Positions 16,416-26,796 of a DNA stretch of 64,000 bases are shown here, piece after piece. The DNA is from Lachnospiraceae bacterium. GTDB taxonomy: Bacteria > Bacillota > Clostridia > Lachnospirales > Lachnospiraceae. A program made the position numbers and the translations under genes. Location: NCBI GenBank assembly GCA_910575075.1, contig CAJTCY010000005.1:62001-126000 (forward strand), written 5' to 3'. The notes beneath the pieces are model-generated. The model was not told where the DNA came from and searched no databases. It saw only the letters and a program-made list of their open reading frames with translations. Positions within the stretch are counted from its first letter, which is position 1. Every line of letters begins with the position of its first letter.

Positions 16416-16427
16416 TTATTCGAACTC
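16416..16427. repeat. att direct repeat, right copy (guaA 3' end)
   Basis: These 12 bases, TTATTCGAACTC, encode the last four codons of guaA including its stop (minus strand). They are identical to 4056-4067, so integration leaves guaA intact. Confidence 0.75.
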
Positions 16428-17957
16428 AATCGTCCCTGGCGGTTTGCCAGTACAATCATAAACCACCCGATTAACTCCTTTCACCTCATTTACAATCCGA
16501 TTAGTCACTTTACTCAGAACCTCCCAGGGGAGCTGTGCTGCATCTGCAGTCATAAAATCACTCGTATTTACCGCCCGAAGCGCCACAGCATAATCATAAG
16601 TCCTGAAATCCCCCATAACACCTACTGACCGCATATTGGTTAAGGCTGCAAAATACTGGCCCAGGCTCTTGTCTAATCCAGCTTTGGCAATCTCTTCACG
16701 ATAAATAAAATCTGCTTCCTGGACAATCTTAACCTTTTCCTCAGTTACTTCACCGATAATACGAATGCCAAGACCTGGTCCCGGGAAAGGCTGGCGGAAT
16801 ACCAAATACTCAGGAATGCCAAGCTCCAGTCCAGCTTTCCTGACTTCATCTTTAAAAAGCATACGCAACGGTTCAATTATTTCCTTGAAATCCACCACAT
16901 CCGGAAGCCCTCCTACGTTATGGTGTGATTTGATAACGGCAGATTTCCCAAGACCCGATTCAATAACATCCGGGTAAATAGTTCCCTGCACCAAATAATC
17001 CACAGCGCCAATTTTCTTTGCTTCCTCTTCAAATACACGGATGAATTCCGCACCAATGATTTTGCGCTTTTCTTCTGGTTCTGTTACACCTTTCAATTTA
17101 TCATAATATCTCTGCTGCGCATTCACACGGATAAAATTCAGTTCATAAGCTCCGTTCGGCCCAAATACTTCCTCTACTTCATCTCCTTCATTTTTGCGGA
17201 GAAGTCCGTGATCTACAAAAACACAGGTGAGCTGCTTTCCAACTGCCTTTGAAAGCAAAACAGCAGCAACAGAAGAATCCACACCGCCAGACAGTGCACA
17301 GAGTACTTTTCCGTCTCCAATCTGTTCTCTAAGCTTTTGGATGGTTGTCTCTACAAAAGAATCCATCTTCCAGTCGCCAGAACAGCCACAGACTTTATAT
17401 ACAAAATTAGAAAGCATTTTCATGCCCTCCGCAGTATGCATAACCTCCGGATGAAACTGCGTTGCGTATAACTTACGCTCTGGGCAAGCCATCGCCGCCA
17501 CTGGACACACTGGGGTATGTGCTGTAACTTTAAATCCTTCTGGAACTCTGTCAATATAGTCTGTATGACTCATCCAACACACCGTTTTGGAGGATACTCC
17601 TTCAAAAATTACATCTGTTGTGTCTATTTCTACTTCTGTATGCCCATACTCGCTGACAGGAGCCGTTTTAACTGCACCCTCCAAAATATGTGCCATTAAC
17701 TGTGATCCATAGCAGATCCCCAGAATCGGAATTCCCAAATCAAAAATTTCCTTCTGATAACGGGGGGACGCCTCATCATAGACACTATTAGGACCACCAG
17801 TAAATATTATTCCTTTCGGCTTCATGGCTTTAATCTCATCTAAGCTCATAGTATAGGGCTTTACTTCACAATATACATTGCATTCCCTTACACGCCGGGC
17901 AATGAGCTGATTGTACTGACCGCCAAAATCAAGCACAATTACCATTTCCTTTTTCAT
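16416..17957 (-). CDS. guaA: GMP synthase (glutamine-hydrolysing)
   Basis: This 513-residue enzyme makes GMP from XMP, glutamine and ATP, the last step of guanine nucleotide synthesis. The N-terminal class I glutamine amidotransferase domain has [10 protein letters not shown] with the catalytic cysteine and QFHPEVMHT with the catalytic histidine. The ATP-pyrophosphatase domain has the P-loop SGGVDSS, and the C-terminal dimerisation domain ends PPGTIEFE. The length is normal. It starts at an ATG behind AGGAGG. The 3' end is the integration site of the island and is kept intact. Confidence 0.98.
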   Translation of the reverse strand: MKKEMVIVLDFGGQYNQLIARRVRECNVYCEVKPYTMSLDEIKAMKPKGIIFTGGPNSVYDEASPRYQKEIFDLGIPILGICYGSQLMAHILEGAVKTAPVSEYGHTEVEIDTTDVIFEGVSSKTVCWMSHTDYIDRVPEGFKVTAHTPVCPVAAMACPERKLYATQFHPEVMHTAEGMKMLSNFVYKVCGCSGDWKMDSFVETTIQKLREQIGDGKVLCALSGGVDSSVAAVLLSKAVGKQLTCVFVDHGLLRKNEGDEVEEVFGPNGAYELNFIRVNAQQRYYDKLKGVTEPEEKRKIIGAEFIRVFEEEAKKIGAVDYLVQGTIYPDVIESGLGKSAVIKSHHNVGGLPDVVDFKEIIEPLRMLFKDEVRKAGLELGIPEYLVFRQPFPGPGLGIRIIGEVTEEKVKIVQEADFIYREEIAKAGLDKSLGQYFAALTNMRSVGVMGDFRTYDYAVALRAVNTSDFMTADAAQLPWEVLSKVTNRIVNEVKGVNRVVYDCTGKPPGTIEFE

Positions 17958-18300
17958 TGCTCTTTCCTCCTGTATCTTCTGTTTCTGAACAATCCTGTCA
18001 GATCATGCAAAAGCCATGTAACTATTCACATTCGTCTGTTATTTACTAGACTTCATTAAAATTGCTCAAACAATTGGATCTTTGTTATGTTAAAATATTT
18101 TACTGTACATAAAATACGCAGACCTACACAAACAACAACATCCTATCTTTTTCCTATTATATAGGAGGTTTTGCTCATTTACAAGAAAAATATCCGAAAT
18201 CTACATTGGATTTATAGCAGTTCAACAAAATAATAGCAGTGCGACGATTAAAATACAATCGTTAAAACGAAACTGTTAAAAATACCTTCAGAATACAATA
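17958..18300. other. guaA upstream region, no gene
   Basis: No gene is found. The part between the guaA start and the promoter at 18156-18184 would be a leader of about 190 bases. I looked for a purine riboswitch and did not see its conserved core. Confidence 0.6.
18156..18184 (-). promoter_or_regulatory. guaA promoter
   Basis: On the minus strand TTGTAA (18184-18179) and TATAAT (18161-18156) are 17 bases apart, pointing at guaA. Confidence 0.6.
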
Positions 18301-18305
18301 TATAA

Positions 18306-20167
18306 TGATGTTGGGGCAAATAACTTCCCCTTGATAGTACCTTGAAAATTTCACACACAATTGTAAAGGCGGCTGCTTTTCTGATATAATAAAACGATCA
18401 GAAAGGTGGATTGATTATGGCATTCCGGACAAATACATCTCAACAGTTATCATTTAACGATAATGCATCAGGGCTGACTGCCCGCGAGCAAAAAGCTCTT
18501 GAAAATTCATGGGCTAAAATATTTGCTGAGGATATTTTCCCAGCAATTGATGAAGAGCGTTTTCGTGTGCTTTATTCTACACGAAGCCAGTCTAAATTTA
18601 ACACACCGGTCAATATCTGCGTTGGTGCCCTCATTATAAAAGAGCTGTTCCAGGTTTCTGACGATGATATCGTGGAAAGTTTGATGCTGGATGTACGTTA
18701 CCAGTATGCCCTCCATACTACCAGTTACGAGGAACAGCCATTAAGTGACAAATCCCTCTCCCGTTTTAGAAAGCGCTGTTATGATTATGAGGCAGCACAC
18801 AACATTGACCTTCTCCATGACTGCGTTGCCGATCTGGGACAAAAGATCGCAAAAATGATGAAAGTCAGTCCAAGGATAAGGCGTATGGATTCTATGATGG
18901 TTGAAGCAAACATAAAAAAACTAAGCCGGACAGAACTGCTTTATACATGCATTTCAAAGCTTGTCACGTATCTTCATAAAGAAGGGCACGACACCATTCT
19001 TACGGGAATGGAACATTACTACGACCCAAACGATTTCAACAGGACCTTTTACTACAGTGACAGCAGCAAAACCGATGATTGTCTAAAGGCCATCCTGGAA
19101 GATGCAGACAAACTGCTTGCCTCATGCGGACAGGAGTTCGATGATGTTACGGAATACCAGCTTTTCGTAAGATGCCTTTTTGAGCAGACCATCGTGGAAG
19201 ATGCTGTCCGGCGCCTTAAGTCGAAAGGAGACGGCGGCATGGATTCTTCCATGATGCAAAACCCCTCTGATCCCGACGCAACTTTTCGCAATAAGGTAGG
19301 TAAAGAATATCGTGGGTACACCGCAAATGTTGACGAATCCGTGGATAAAAACGGGTCCGTGATTACCGATTACCAGTTTGAGCAGAATACTTATTCCGAC
19401 AGCCAGTTTCTAAAAGACAGTCTTGAAAGAAACGGTGTGTATGATAAGGAGTCCACACTGGTTACCGATGGTGCTTACTTTGGAGAAGAAAACCAAAAGC
19501 TGGCAAAGCAAAGCAATGTAAAGTTAGTTCCAACAGCCATCACGGGAAAGGAAGTGCCGGACATATATGCTGATTTTAAGCTCAACGGGGCGGGCAATCG
19601 CGTGTTAGAATGTCCTGCCGGATATGCCCCTAAAAGCAGCAGCTGTTCTACCAACGGGAACGGGCACATTTATGCATCATTTGAGAAAGAACAATGTTTG
19701 AATTGTCCCCATAAAGATGAATGCCGTGTAAAAGTGCATGCCAGGGTATGTTCCATAACAATCTCCGCCAAGGGGCAGTTCCGTGCAAAAGCCCGGCGGG
19801 AAATGAAAACGGAGGAATATAAACAGCTTGCCAGGATACGCAATGGCGTAGAGACGATCTCTTCCATACTAAGGCGGCTCTATCATGCAGACAGGATACC
19901 AGTGAGAGGCTGTATCCCCAGCCGCTTTTTCTTCGGGTGTAAAATAGCTGCATTAAATGTCCGCAAGCTGATTACATTCCGGAACGAAGGGGGGCATTAT
20001 ACCCAAAATCAGCTATTAACAGCCTGTGAGTAGCTTTAAAGCGTTTCACAGCTTCTTGACACTGCACTTTTTAAACATTTCTGGTATGATTTCTATAATT
20101 GTGTGAAATTTTCAAGGTACTATCAATCATGGGGCAGGCTAAAAAACTTTATTTGCCCCCAACATCA
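18306..20167 (+). mobile_element. IS1182-family insertion sequence, complete
   Basis: The ends carry inverted repeats: TGATGTTGGGGCAAATAA at the left and its complement at the right end, with one extra base. A second inverted block, GATAGTACCTTGAAAATTTC near 18333 and its complement near 20100, lies inside both ends. TATAA at 18301-18305 and at 20168-20172 is a likely target duplication. One intact transposase gene lies inside. The IS has landed next to an already decayed transposase. Confidence 0.82.
18411..20033 (+). CDS. IS1182-family transposase
   Basis: This 540-residue DDE transposase has the family's N-terminal domain (N-RVLYSTRSQSKFNTPVN pattern), an LSDKSLSRFRKR segment, and a C-terminal cysteine cluster (CLNCPHKDECR) followed by R-R-MKTEEYKQLARIRNGVE and an RIPVRGC-like end. 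The reading frame is undamaged, so the element may still be active. Only one ATG near the start has an AGGTGG ribosome site. Confidence 0.92.
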   Translation: MIMAFRTNTSQQLSFNDNASGLTAREQKALENSWAKIFAEDIFPAIDEERFRVLYSTRSQSKFNTPVNICVGALIIKELFQVSDDDIVESLMLDVRYQYALHTTSYEEQPLSDKSLSRFRKRCYDYEAAHNIDLLHDCVADLGQKIAKMMKVSPRIRRMDSMMVEANIKKLSRTELLYTCISKLVTYLHKEGHDTILTGMEHYYDPNDFNRTFYYSDSSKTDDCLKAILEDADKLLASCGQEFDDVTEYQLFVRCLFEQTIVEDAVRRLKSKGDGGMDSSMMQNPSDPDATFRNKVGKEYRGYTANVDESVDKNGSVITDYQFEQNTYSDSQFLKDSLERNGVYDKESTLVTDGAYFGEENQKLAKQSNVKLVPTAITGKEVPDIYADFKLNGAGNRVLECPAGYAPKSSSCSTNGNGHIYASFEKEQCLNCPHKDECRVKVHARVCSITISAKGQFRAKARREMKTEEYKQLARIRNGVETISSILRRLYHADRIPVRGCIPSRFFFGCKIAALNVRKLITFRNEGGHYTQNQLLTACE

Positions 20168-20173
20168 TATAAT

Positions 20174-21371
20174 ATTAGTGTCAATATACAAGTATGGACA
20201 GAAAGAGTTGGACAGTTCATCCTAGCGTTCCATCTGGCATCTGTTGTAGACCTGTGCAGCACAATCTACTTTCCACTTATAAAATCCTGATTCATGATCT
20301 TCAATATTTTCAGGAATTACGGGATTTCTGTGGATTTGATGTTGTCCCTGATGCTTCTAAATTTACCCGGTTTAAACAGAATTTTTTGTCAAACTTACAA
20401 TCATGTCCGATCACCTTGTCGGCCTGGCCGAACCAGTCGGCCAGCGGATTGATCATCACAAAGCGTCCATGATGCTCTTTGACACTCCCGGCATTGAGGC
20501 CTGGGTTACTGAAAATAATCCCAAGTACGTCAACTATATCATCAAGCAGCTGAAAGCCTTTAAATTCGGCATCATTACAAACGGACCTGGAATTGTCAGG
20601 GATATTTCTTTCTACAATAAAGAGTTTATCGAAGCCTATCCGGACATCATTGCAGAAAAGAAATCCGGTTCTCCCGATAAGGATAAAAGTCTTGCAGATT
20701 CCAAAGCGCTGATCCCGGTATGAAAGGATTTCTTCCGGAAACATCCGCTGATCAATCCGAAAATTTTTCTTGGGGATGCCGCTTTTGATTCCATTCAAAT
20801 TTATAAATACCTTCTTCAGGATAGTCCGATTGAGAAAGCGTATATTCCGCTCAGGCACACAATTGCCCTTCCGGAAGCTGACTACCCTATGGATGAAAAT
20901 AGAATTCCCCGTTGCCTGAAAGACCTGTCTCTTGCAATGAAGCGGGAAGACAGTAAATCCCATCTGCGCTGTGGGTTCCCCACTATGAAATTTGTATGCC
21001 CCAAAATGAAGTGGATATATAATAAGGAAATTCACAGAAGCAAACGTATCTGCCTTTGCAAAAATCCCTGTACAGAATCTTCCTGCAGCAGGATGTTCTA
21101 TAGTTATCCCGAGAAAAATCTCCGTGCATCCCCCGGTACAATCCGAGGAACGGAAGAATGGGATTCCACCTATAAAATCCGTGTGAATGCGAAAAAATCC
21201 ATTAACCACTTCAAAAACAGCTTCTGTGTTGCCAGACGCAAAACGCGGAATGAAAAAACACTGCAAGCCGATTTACTACTTGCCGGGATTACACAGCTTA
21301 TTACAGTACTGGCTGACGATAAAATTCAGAAACACCAGTATATCCGCAGTCTGAAGCCGCTGGTTGCATAA
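20174..21371 (+). pseudogene. Decayed DDE transposase
   Basis: Fragments of a transposase can be read in two frames. The N-terminal part (DRKSWTVHPSVPSG to FTRFKQNFLSNLQ, about 20194-20400) is followed by a frame change, then a long part from 20403. That part has an in-frame TGA at 20721 but continues to 21371 with FLGDAAFDS, a plausible DDE acidic motif, and a C-terminal helix-rich end. It is therefore inactive. I cannot assign the IS family by eye. The intact IS1182 element abuts it on the left. Confidence 0.75.
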
Positions 21372-21653
21372 GCAGCCATACTCCATATCATTTTACCGCC
21401 AGATTTTTCTATGTGCTTTGTTTTGATGTTTTCATCTGCTGCATTGCCATCAAGCGTTGCCGCGCTCACTGTAGCTCATTCTTCCGCCTTACGGATGAAA
21501 ATTTAATGGCATAAAGTTCATCAACATTTAACCGCACGAGTAACCTAAAAATACAAAAGGCAGAGCCCAACATACATTTCTTAGCCGTTAATTGTATATT
21601 CTTACATGCAGTTACTGAATTCGCACTCACTTAATAATTCTGCACTCTGGACG

Positions 21654-22427
21654 TTAAATATTTACATATTTATCAATAGTAGATTGCTCTATCACTTTTT
21701 TTCCCAGCAACGTTATTGCCTTTTGGGGACAATAACTAAAACATCTATAACAACAAGTGCAATTATTTTGCGGCATAGGCTTATTTTCAATCATTTTTAT
21801 GTTTCCCATAGAACAAATATCGGAACACTTTCCACAGGAAACACACTTTTCATAATCAATTTTTAACTTTTCTTTGAGTTTATAAGGTTTTCTATAAAAC
21901 CATAACCTTTGTCCAAAAAGCCCTGCAAAATGATTGATAAATGTAAGCCCGTCCTGACTATATTTTTTGTTTTTTATACTTCTGACAGCTTGTTCTATTT
22001 TACAGTCTGCATCTTTTACAATCTTTCTATTTTTTTCAATTGTTTTTTTCAATGCCTTTACATCCCCAATGCAATCAGGCATTTTCAAATGCAAACCGCC
22101 TAATATATTAGCGCCGTATTTTCTAAACAACCTCGCTGAACAACCTGTTCCATCTCCACTAAACAGCCCCATTGTTGCTATAATAAAAATGCTTTTATCG
22201 GCAAAAAGTGTTGAATGATTATTTATAAAATCTCTGACGATCATAGGCATATCGCTGTAATATACAGGATATCCAAAAATAATATCAGAACTTTCTTTCA
22301 GCTTTTCTACACAAATATCTTCTTCAATGGAATACAACTCCATTTGGGAAACATTATCATAATATTCCAAAAATTTACTGACACAGTATTTTGTATTTCC
22401 CGTACCGCTAAAATATATGCCTGTCAT
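21654..22427 (-). CDS. EFR1-type flavodoxin-ferredoxin fusion
   Basis: This 257-residue protein has an N-terminal flavodoxin-like FMN domain (YFSGTGNTKYCVSKF) and a C-terminal pair of 4Fe-4S clusters (CVSCGKCSDICSMGNI and CTCCYRCFSYCPQKAI). It matches the EFR1 family ferrodoxins of anaerobes, presumed electron carriers of unknown partner. It starts behind GGAGG and stands alone between remnants of transposases. The surrounding scraps suggest that this gene survived in a region that otherwise collects insertions. Confidence 0.9.
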   Translation of the reverse strand: MTGIYFSGTGNTKYCVSKFLEYYDNVSQMELYSIEEDICVEKLKESSDIIFGYPVYYSDMPMIVRDFINNHSTLFADKSIFIIATMGLFSGDGTGCSARLFRKYGANILGGLHLKMPDCIGDVKALKKTIEKNRKIVKDADCKIEQAVRSIKNKKYSQDGLTFINHFAGLFGQRLWFYRKPYKLKEKLKIDYEKCVSCGKCSDICSMGNIKMIENKPMPQNNCTCCYRCFSYCPQKAITLLGKKVIEQSTIDKYVNI

Positions 22428-22514
22428 ATGTCTTCCTCCAGTTAGGCTTTTTTATGTACTTGATTATAAAATATTTGCCTGCCGTCTGCAACGCATATTT
22501 ATAGGCTGATTTTA

Positions 22515-23442
22515 ATGGGTATACAGTTTCGAAGAGAAAGAACAAATAGGCTTCGCCTATTCAACTCCCCTACCATTGATAAAAATCTCCGTGACTTCTT
22601 CCTCAGGGACCGTTCCCTGCTTAACTGCCTGTTTCATTCCGTTAACAGTGTTGTTTTACGCATGTTTCAGCAGATAAACAAATCCAAAAACTTCACCCCC
22701 GGTTTCCTTATGGTTTTACACACTTTTGGCAGGGACCTCAGATGGAACCCTCATATCCACTGCCTGATCTCCGAAGGCGGTTTTAGTGATGACGGATTCT
22801 GGCGCTATGTCAAACAACTTTCCTTCCGATTTTCTCCGCAATGCTTTCCGCACAGCTCTCCTGAACGAAATGGAATCTGTCCTTGGACCATCCTTTTAAA
22901 ATATAAAATCTAAATGTTACACTGACCATAAACATGGCTTTTACGTTTATGCCAGGCCCCGTCTCTGTGACCCCAAAACAGTTATCAAATATATCGGGCG
23001 GTATCTTGGACGCCCTGCGATCGCCACCTCAAGAATCGATAAATATGATGGTGATCATGTCACGTTCCACTACAACCGCCATGAAGATGACAAATACATA
23101 CAGGAAACCATTCCTGCAATTGATTTCATCAAGCGGCTGATTCGCCACATCCCTGAAAAACATTTTAAAATGATCCGGTATGGCGGCTTATACGCAAGAC
23201 ACCGCAAAATCGATTCCTAACTTTACCGTGCCATTTCGAAAAGCAAGCACCGAATCTACCCCAGTTTTCATCAATGGAGAACTGCCATTTTGACTTCCTT
23301 TGGTTACGATCCTTTGGAATGCCCTGACTGCAAGCACACAATGACTGTTTTAGAGGTCTATTACAACCACAAACGCGTATCCCTCCAAGAACTATACGAG
23401 AAAGCAATGTCCAAATCCCGTGGAAAGCGTTCTTCTGCATGA
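22515..23442 (+). pseudogene. Decayed IS91-type (Y2) transposase
   Basis: The remnant includes VLHTFGRDLRWNPHIHCL, containing the HIH metal-binding motif of IS91/REP-type nucleases, then frame changes around 22820-22920, and YVYARPRLCDPKTVIKYIGRYLGRP with a conserved tyrosine-rich region. An internal stop lies near 23217. The C-terminal end keeps a CPDC zinc motif and ends at 23442. It cannot be active. Confidence 0.8.
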
Positions 23443-23494
23443 TTCCTTTTTTCGCATTCTATGTTATCATCCTCTAAAAGGAGGAGATGCAGCC

Positions 23495-23671
23495 ATGAAA
23501 CCTAATATCGGGAAATTACGCAAAAAATATATCGATCATCCGCCAGAAGGACTCACATCTAAGGACATTCGCCACAGGAGCAAAGATGAACTTCTGGATA
23601 TGGACTATTTCTTAAATGAAGATGACCTGTTTGATGACGAGGCTGGTGCAGAAGGTTTTTATATTTTCTAA
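23495..23671 (+). CDS. Small acidic protein downstream of IS91-type transposase
   Basis: This 58-residue protein begins MKPNIGKLRKKY and is acidic in its second half (NEDDLFDDEAG). It has a perfect AGGAGG site. It directly follows the transposase remnant in the same direction, so it was probably an accessory gene of that element. Function is unknown. Confidence 0.6.
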   Translation: MKPNIGKLRKKYIDHPPEGLTSKDIRHRSKDELLDMDYFLNEDDLFDDEAGAEGFYIF

Positions 23672-23910
23672 CCGTGTCGTCTTAGCGTCATCCTATAAGA
23701 GAAAATTATTGCGTTCCGCAATTACCTGCTTCATTCTGTTTTCAAGGCGCAGTCCGCCGATGAGCTAAAATAAACCTACACCCAGATGACCGCCGCCTAT
23801 ATCCGAGAGTCTGGAAACCACCCGGAAAACTCCCTATTTTCATGCTCTCAACATTGTGGTAGAATGAATGCATCAAAAGGATACTCTTAAAGTTATTTTG
23901 AGGAATTTTT

Positions 23911-24531
23911 ATGGCAAGTAAATTCAATGATGTAAAAATCGGAACTTTTTCATTATGGACAGACATGGCTGTTGTCTGCCCAAAATGCAAAAAAGCAGGG
24001 ATTGTTCATTTTGACAAAGAACGTAATATGGCAATCTTTCAATGTAAGGCATGTTATGCTAAAAAGGAAATAGCACCATGCGGAAACTATGCTTATGAAG
24101 TAACTGCCCAATGCACGTCAAACGGAAAATATTTTCGGCTCCCAATGCCTGAAAATAAAATTCATGGTGTAAAAATTAAAGTCAAATGTCCTTATTGTGA
24201 AGAGGTTGTGATTGGAAATGTTTTTGATAATCGAAATCGGCAATCCATAGTTTTTAATGATATACGCCATGCAGAAGATCCGTATTTTCATTATCCGCTT
24301 TACTTTCAAGCAAGTTTCAGAGGGAAAACAATATGGGCTCTAAACAGAGAACATTTACAATATCTGATCGATTTTTTATCGGCAGATTTACGTACAGTTC
24401 AACCAGATTATTACCAAATACACAAGACAATGCGTTCTCAATCTGATATACTTCCAGCTTTTATGAAGACGGCAAAGAATAGAGATGGAATTGTAAAACT
24501 ACTTAAAAAACTACAAACAAATCACTCATAG
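23911..24531 (+). CDS. Zinc-ribbon protein of unknown function
   Basis: This 206-residue protein has an N-terminal zinc ribbon (CPKCKKAG and CKACYAKK) and a CPYCEE pair in the middle, which could form a second one. I do not recognise the C-terminal 100 residues, which are mixed helix and strand with many aromatic residues (YFHYPLYFQASFRGK). It has a GAGG ribosome site. It stands alone in a region of transposon remnants, with a strong hairpin about 55 bases downstream that could end its transcript. Confidence 0.65.
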   Translation: MASKFNDVKIGTFSLWTDMAVVCPKCKKAGIVHFDKERNMAIFQCKACYAKKEIAPCGNYAYEVTAQCTSNGKYFRLPMPENKIHGVKIKVKCPYCEEVVIGNVFDNRNRQSIVFNDIRHAEDPYFHYPLYFQASFRGKTIWALNREHLQYLIDFLSADLRTVQPDYYQIHKTMRSQSDILPAFMKTAKNRDGIVKLLKKLQTNHS

Positions 24532-24585
24532 CTATACGGTCTATAAGCCTGCCTTCACAAATTTTGTTCGGCCTTATACTAAGAA

Positions 24586-24632
24586 CGGAATTGGGACTGA
24601 TATCATCCGATACAATATCAGTTCCAATTCCG
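24586..24632. terminator. 18-bp stem hairpin between zinc-ribbon gene and leuA
   Basis: An 18-base arm (24586-24603, starting CGGAATTGGG) pairs with 24615-24632 (ending CCAATTCCG) with a single G-T pair and an 11-base loop. It lies between two convergent genes. No T-run follows it, so it may be a bidirectional terminator or the relic of a small repeat element. Confidence 0.6.
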
Positions 24633-24686
24633 CTGTTGTGTGCCGTAAAACAGACAAACCTATGGAAATGCATATAGCTGATTGCC

Positions 24687-26684
24687 TCAGAGCCCCTGTT
24701 TACTGTTGCGGAACTGCACTGGCGTCATATCATATTTTTTCTTAAACATGCGGTTAAAATGTTCCACATTCTGGTAGCCTACGCTGTCTGCAATATTTTC
24801 CACCGTCATACTGGTATTTTTCAGCAGCGTACGAGCCTTCTTCATACGGACATTCTTTACAATCTCGCCGAAGGTCCTTCCCGATTTCTCCTTAATATAT
24901 TTTGAGAGATATGGCTTGGATAAATGCTGTATTTCTGCCAGCTCATCCAATGTCACTGTCAAATAATGTTCCTGGATATAGTTCATAATTTCATTCAGCC
25001 GCTCATCCCGGCAATGTTCATTTTTCTGAATATGCTCCAGTTTATTGACTGCCACGCACAATGCCTCAATAGAAGATGAAATAATGTCCTCATCTATTCC
25101 TACACCCCAATACAATTGGTTATTACAGGAAATGCCCACATAAGATACTGCTTTTGCAGAAGATCCCCGTGACAGAGAATGTTCTTCGTAAACAGACAAT
25201 TCATAACTGATGTTGAAATACTGTTTTAACGCATTACTCACTGCATCCAGACGGCCATTTCCATTTCCGGTAACTGTACGCGCCTGTCCATTATGAGAAA
25301 TGACAGCCTCTGCCAAAATGCCGTCTTTCTGTTTAAAATGGCATTCCGGAATCTGAAAATACGGCATATCATTTACATAATGCTCCTCAAAAATCTGATA
25401 AATCAACTGTGGTGAAAGTTCCATATGCCGGCGGTCTGAAACTCCTTTCACCGTGTACCCCACTTCTTCTCGCATTTTTTCAGGAATCGTAATTCCATAA
25501 TTCTGTTTCAGAATATAGGCAACGCCTCCCTTTCCTGACTGACTGTTGATACGGATAACATCGGAATCATAAGTACGTCCTACATCCTTAGGATCAATGG
25601 GCAGGTATGGCACGGTCCACGCACCTTCCATATGTTTCTCCCGGCAGGCCATTCCTTTGGCAATGGCATCCTGATGAGAACCAGAAAATGCGGTAAACAC
25701 TAATTCCCCGGCATAAGGCTGCCTGGGCGATACCTGCATACGGGTACAGCGCTCATAAACCTCTGCAATTCTGGACATATTACTGAAATCCAGTTTCGGG
25801 TCCACACCATGAGAAAACATATTCATAGCGAGCGTCACAATGTCTACATTTCCGGTACGCTCTCCATTTCCAAACAGTGTTCCCTCTATTCTGTCTGCAC
25901 CTGCGAGAATTCCAAACTCCGCATCACAGATTCCCACGCCACGGTCATTATGGGGATGCAGAGAAAGTACTACATTTTCACGAAAATGCATATGCTTGCT
26001 CATATATTCCACCTGCCCTGCAAAAATATGGGGCATGGCATTTTCCACAGTGGTAGGCAGATTAATAATAACCTTCTTCTCTGGCGTTGGCTGCCAGATA
26101 TCCAGTACGGCATTGCACACTTCCAATGCATAATCTACCTCTGTACCTGAAAAACTCTCTGGGCTGTATTCAAATGTAAAATTCCCTTCTGTTTCATCTG
26201 CAAGCTGTTTTAGCAGCTTGGCCCCCTCCACGGCAATTTCCTTAATCTCTTCTTTGCTCTTCTTAAACACCTGCTCACGCTGTGCCAGAGAGGTGGAATT
26301 ATACAAATGCACGACTGCATGGGGCGCTCCTTTGACCGCTTCAAACGTCTTGCGGATAATATGTTCTCTTGCCTGAGTCAGCACCTGCACTGTCACATCT
26401 TCCGGTATCATATTCCGTTCTATCAATGTCCGCATAAAGTTATATTCTGTATCAGAAGCTGCTGGAAATCCTACTTCAATCTCCTTGAATCCTACCTCCA
26501 CCAAAAGCTGGAAAAACTCCAGTTTTTCTTCCAGGCTCATAGGCTCAATCAATGCCTGATTTCCATCTCGCAGATCCACGCTGCACCAAATAGGCGGTTT
26601 TGTAATATACTCTTTTTTTACCCAGTCATACGTCACTTCTGGCGGCATAAAATATTGTCTTTCATACTTCTCAAAATTTTTCAT
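24687..26684 (-). CDS. leuA: 2-isopropylmalate synthase fused to AraC-type HTH
   Basis: This 665-residue protein joins two functions. Residues 1 to about 555 are a type 2 LeuA, which condenses 2-ketoisovalerate with acetyl-CoA in the first committed step of leucine synthesis. It has the catalytic DLRDGNQAL motif, the HPHNDRGVG metal site and the C-terminal LeuA dimer/regulatory domain. The last hundred residues are a complete AraC/XylS DNA-binding domain with two helix-turn-helix units ([18 protein letters not shown] and [19 protein letters not shown]). No stop or frame change separates the parts. The start at 26684 has GGAGG. A T-box leader precedes the gene. A normal LeuA2 ends before residue 570. 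The fusion suggests leucine sensing by the enzyme domain could control DNA binding (inference). Confidence 0.93.
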   Translation of the reverse strand: MKNFEKYERQYFMPPEVTYDWVKKEYITKPPIWCSVDLRDGNQALIEPMSLEEKLEFFQLLVEVGFKEIEVGFPAASDTEYNFMRTLIERNMIPEDVTVQVLTQAREHIIRKTFEAVKGAPHAVVHLYNSTSLAQREQVFKKSKEEIKEIAVEGAKLLKQLADETEGNFTFEYSPESFSGTEVDYALEVCNAVLDIWQPTPEKKVIINLPTTVENAMPHIFAGQVEYMSKHMHFRENVVLSLHPHNDRGVGICDAEFGILAGADRIEGTLFGNGERTGNVDIVTLAMNMFSHGVDPKLDFSNMSRIAEVYERCTRMQVSPRQPYAGELVFTAFSGSHQDAIAKGMACREKHMEGAWTVPYLPIDPKDVGRTYDSDVIRINSQSGKGGVAYILKQNYGITIPEKMREEVGYTVKGVSDRRHMELSPQLIYQIFEEHYVNDMPYFQIPECHFKQKDGILAEAVISHNGQARTVTGNGNGRLDAVSNALKQYFNISYELSVYEEHSLSRGSSAKAVSYVGISCNNQLYWGVGIDEDIISSSIEALCVAVNKLEHIQKNEHCRDERLNEIMNYIQEHYLTVTLDELAEIQHLSKPYLSKYIKEKSGRTFGEIVKNVRMKKARTLLKNTSMTVENIADSVGYQNVEHFNRMFKKKYDMTPVQFRNSKQGL

Positions 26685-26796
26685 TTTACATTCCTCCATT
26701 ATCTTAACGAGCAAAGAGAACATAACAGATATTTGGGATACCTTTTGCACCAAAACGGTCGTCTATGACACAGGCTTAAATGTTCACTTTTTGTCT

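Larger units (their letters stand above)
4056..16427. mobile_element. Integrative mobilizable element at guaA 3' end
   Basis: A 12-base direct repeat (TTATTCGAACTC) lies at 4056-4067 and at 16416-16427, the latter being the end of guaA. Between them is a full set of island genes: integrase, excisionase-like protein, repressor, RepA-like ATPase, MobC-like protein, MobV relaxase, TnpV and cargo. No conjugative transfer genes (VirB4, coupling protein) are present, so the element is mobilizable rather than self-transmissible. The integrase lies next to the guaA side. Everything to the left of 4056 belongs to a second, related island that uses the same attachment sequence. The boundaries are inferred from the repeat and from the match between the two control modules. 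Confidence 0.75.

Noticed and set aside
4056-16427. Self-transmissible conjugative element
   Set aside because: Only relaxase and accessory genes are present; no VirB4, VirD4-type coupling protein or other mating-pair genes are seen.
17958-18155. Possible purine riboswitch in the guaA leader
   Set aside because: The leader is long enough but lacks the conserved three-way-junction core and loop sequences of the purine aptamer.
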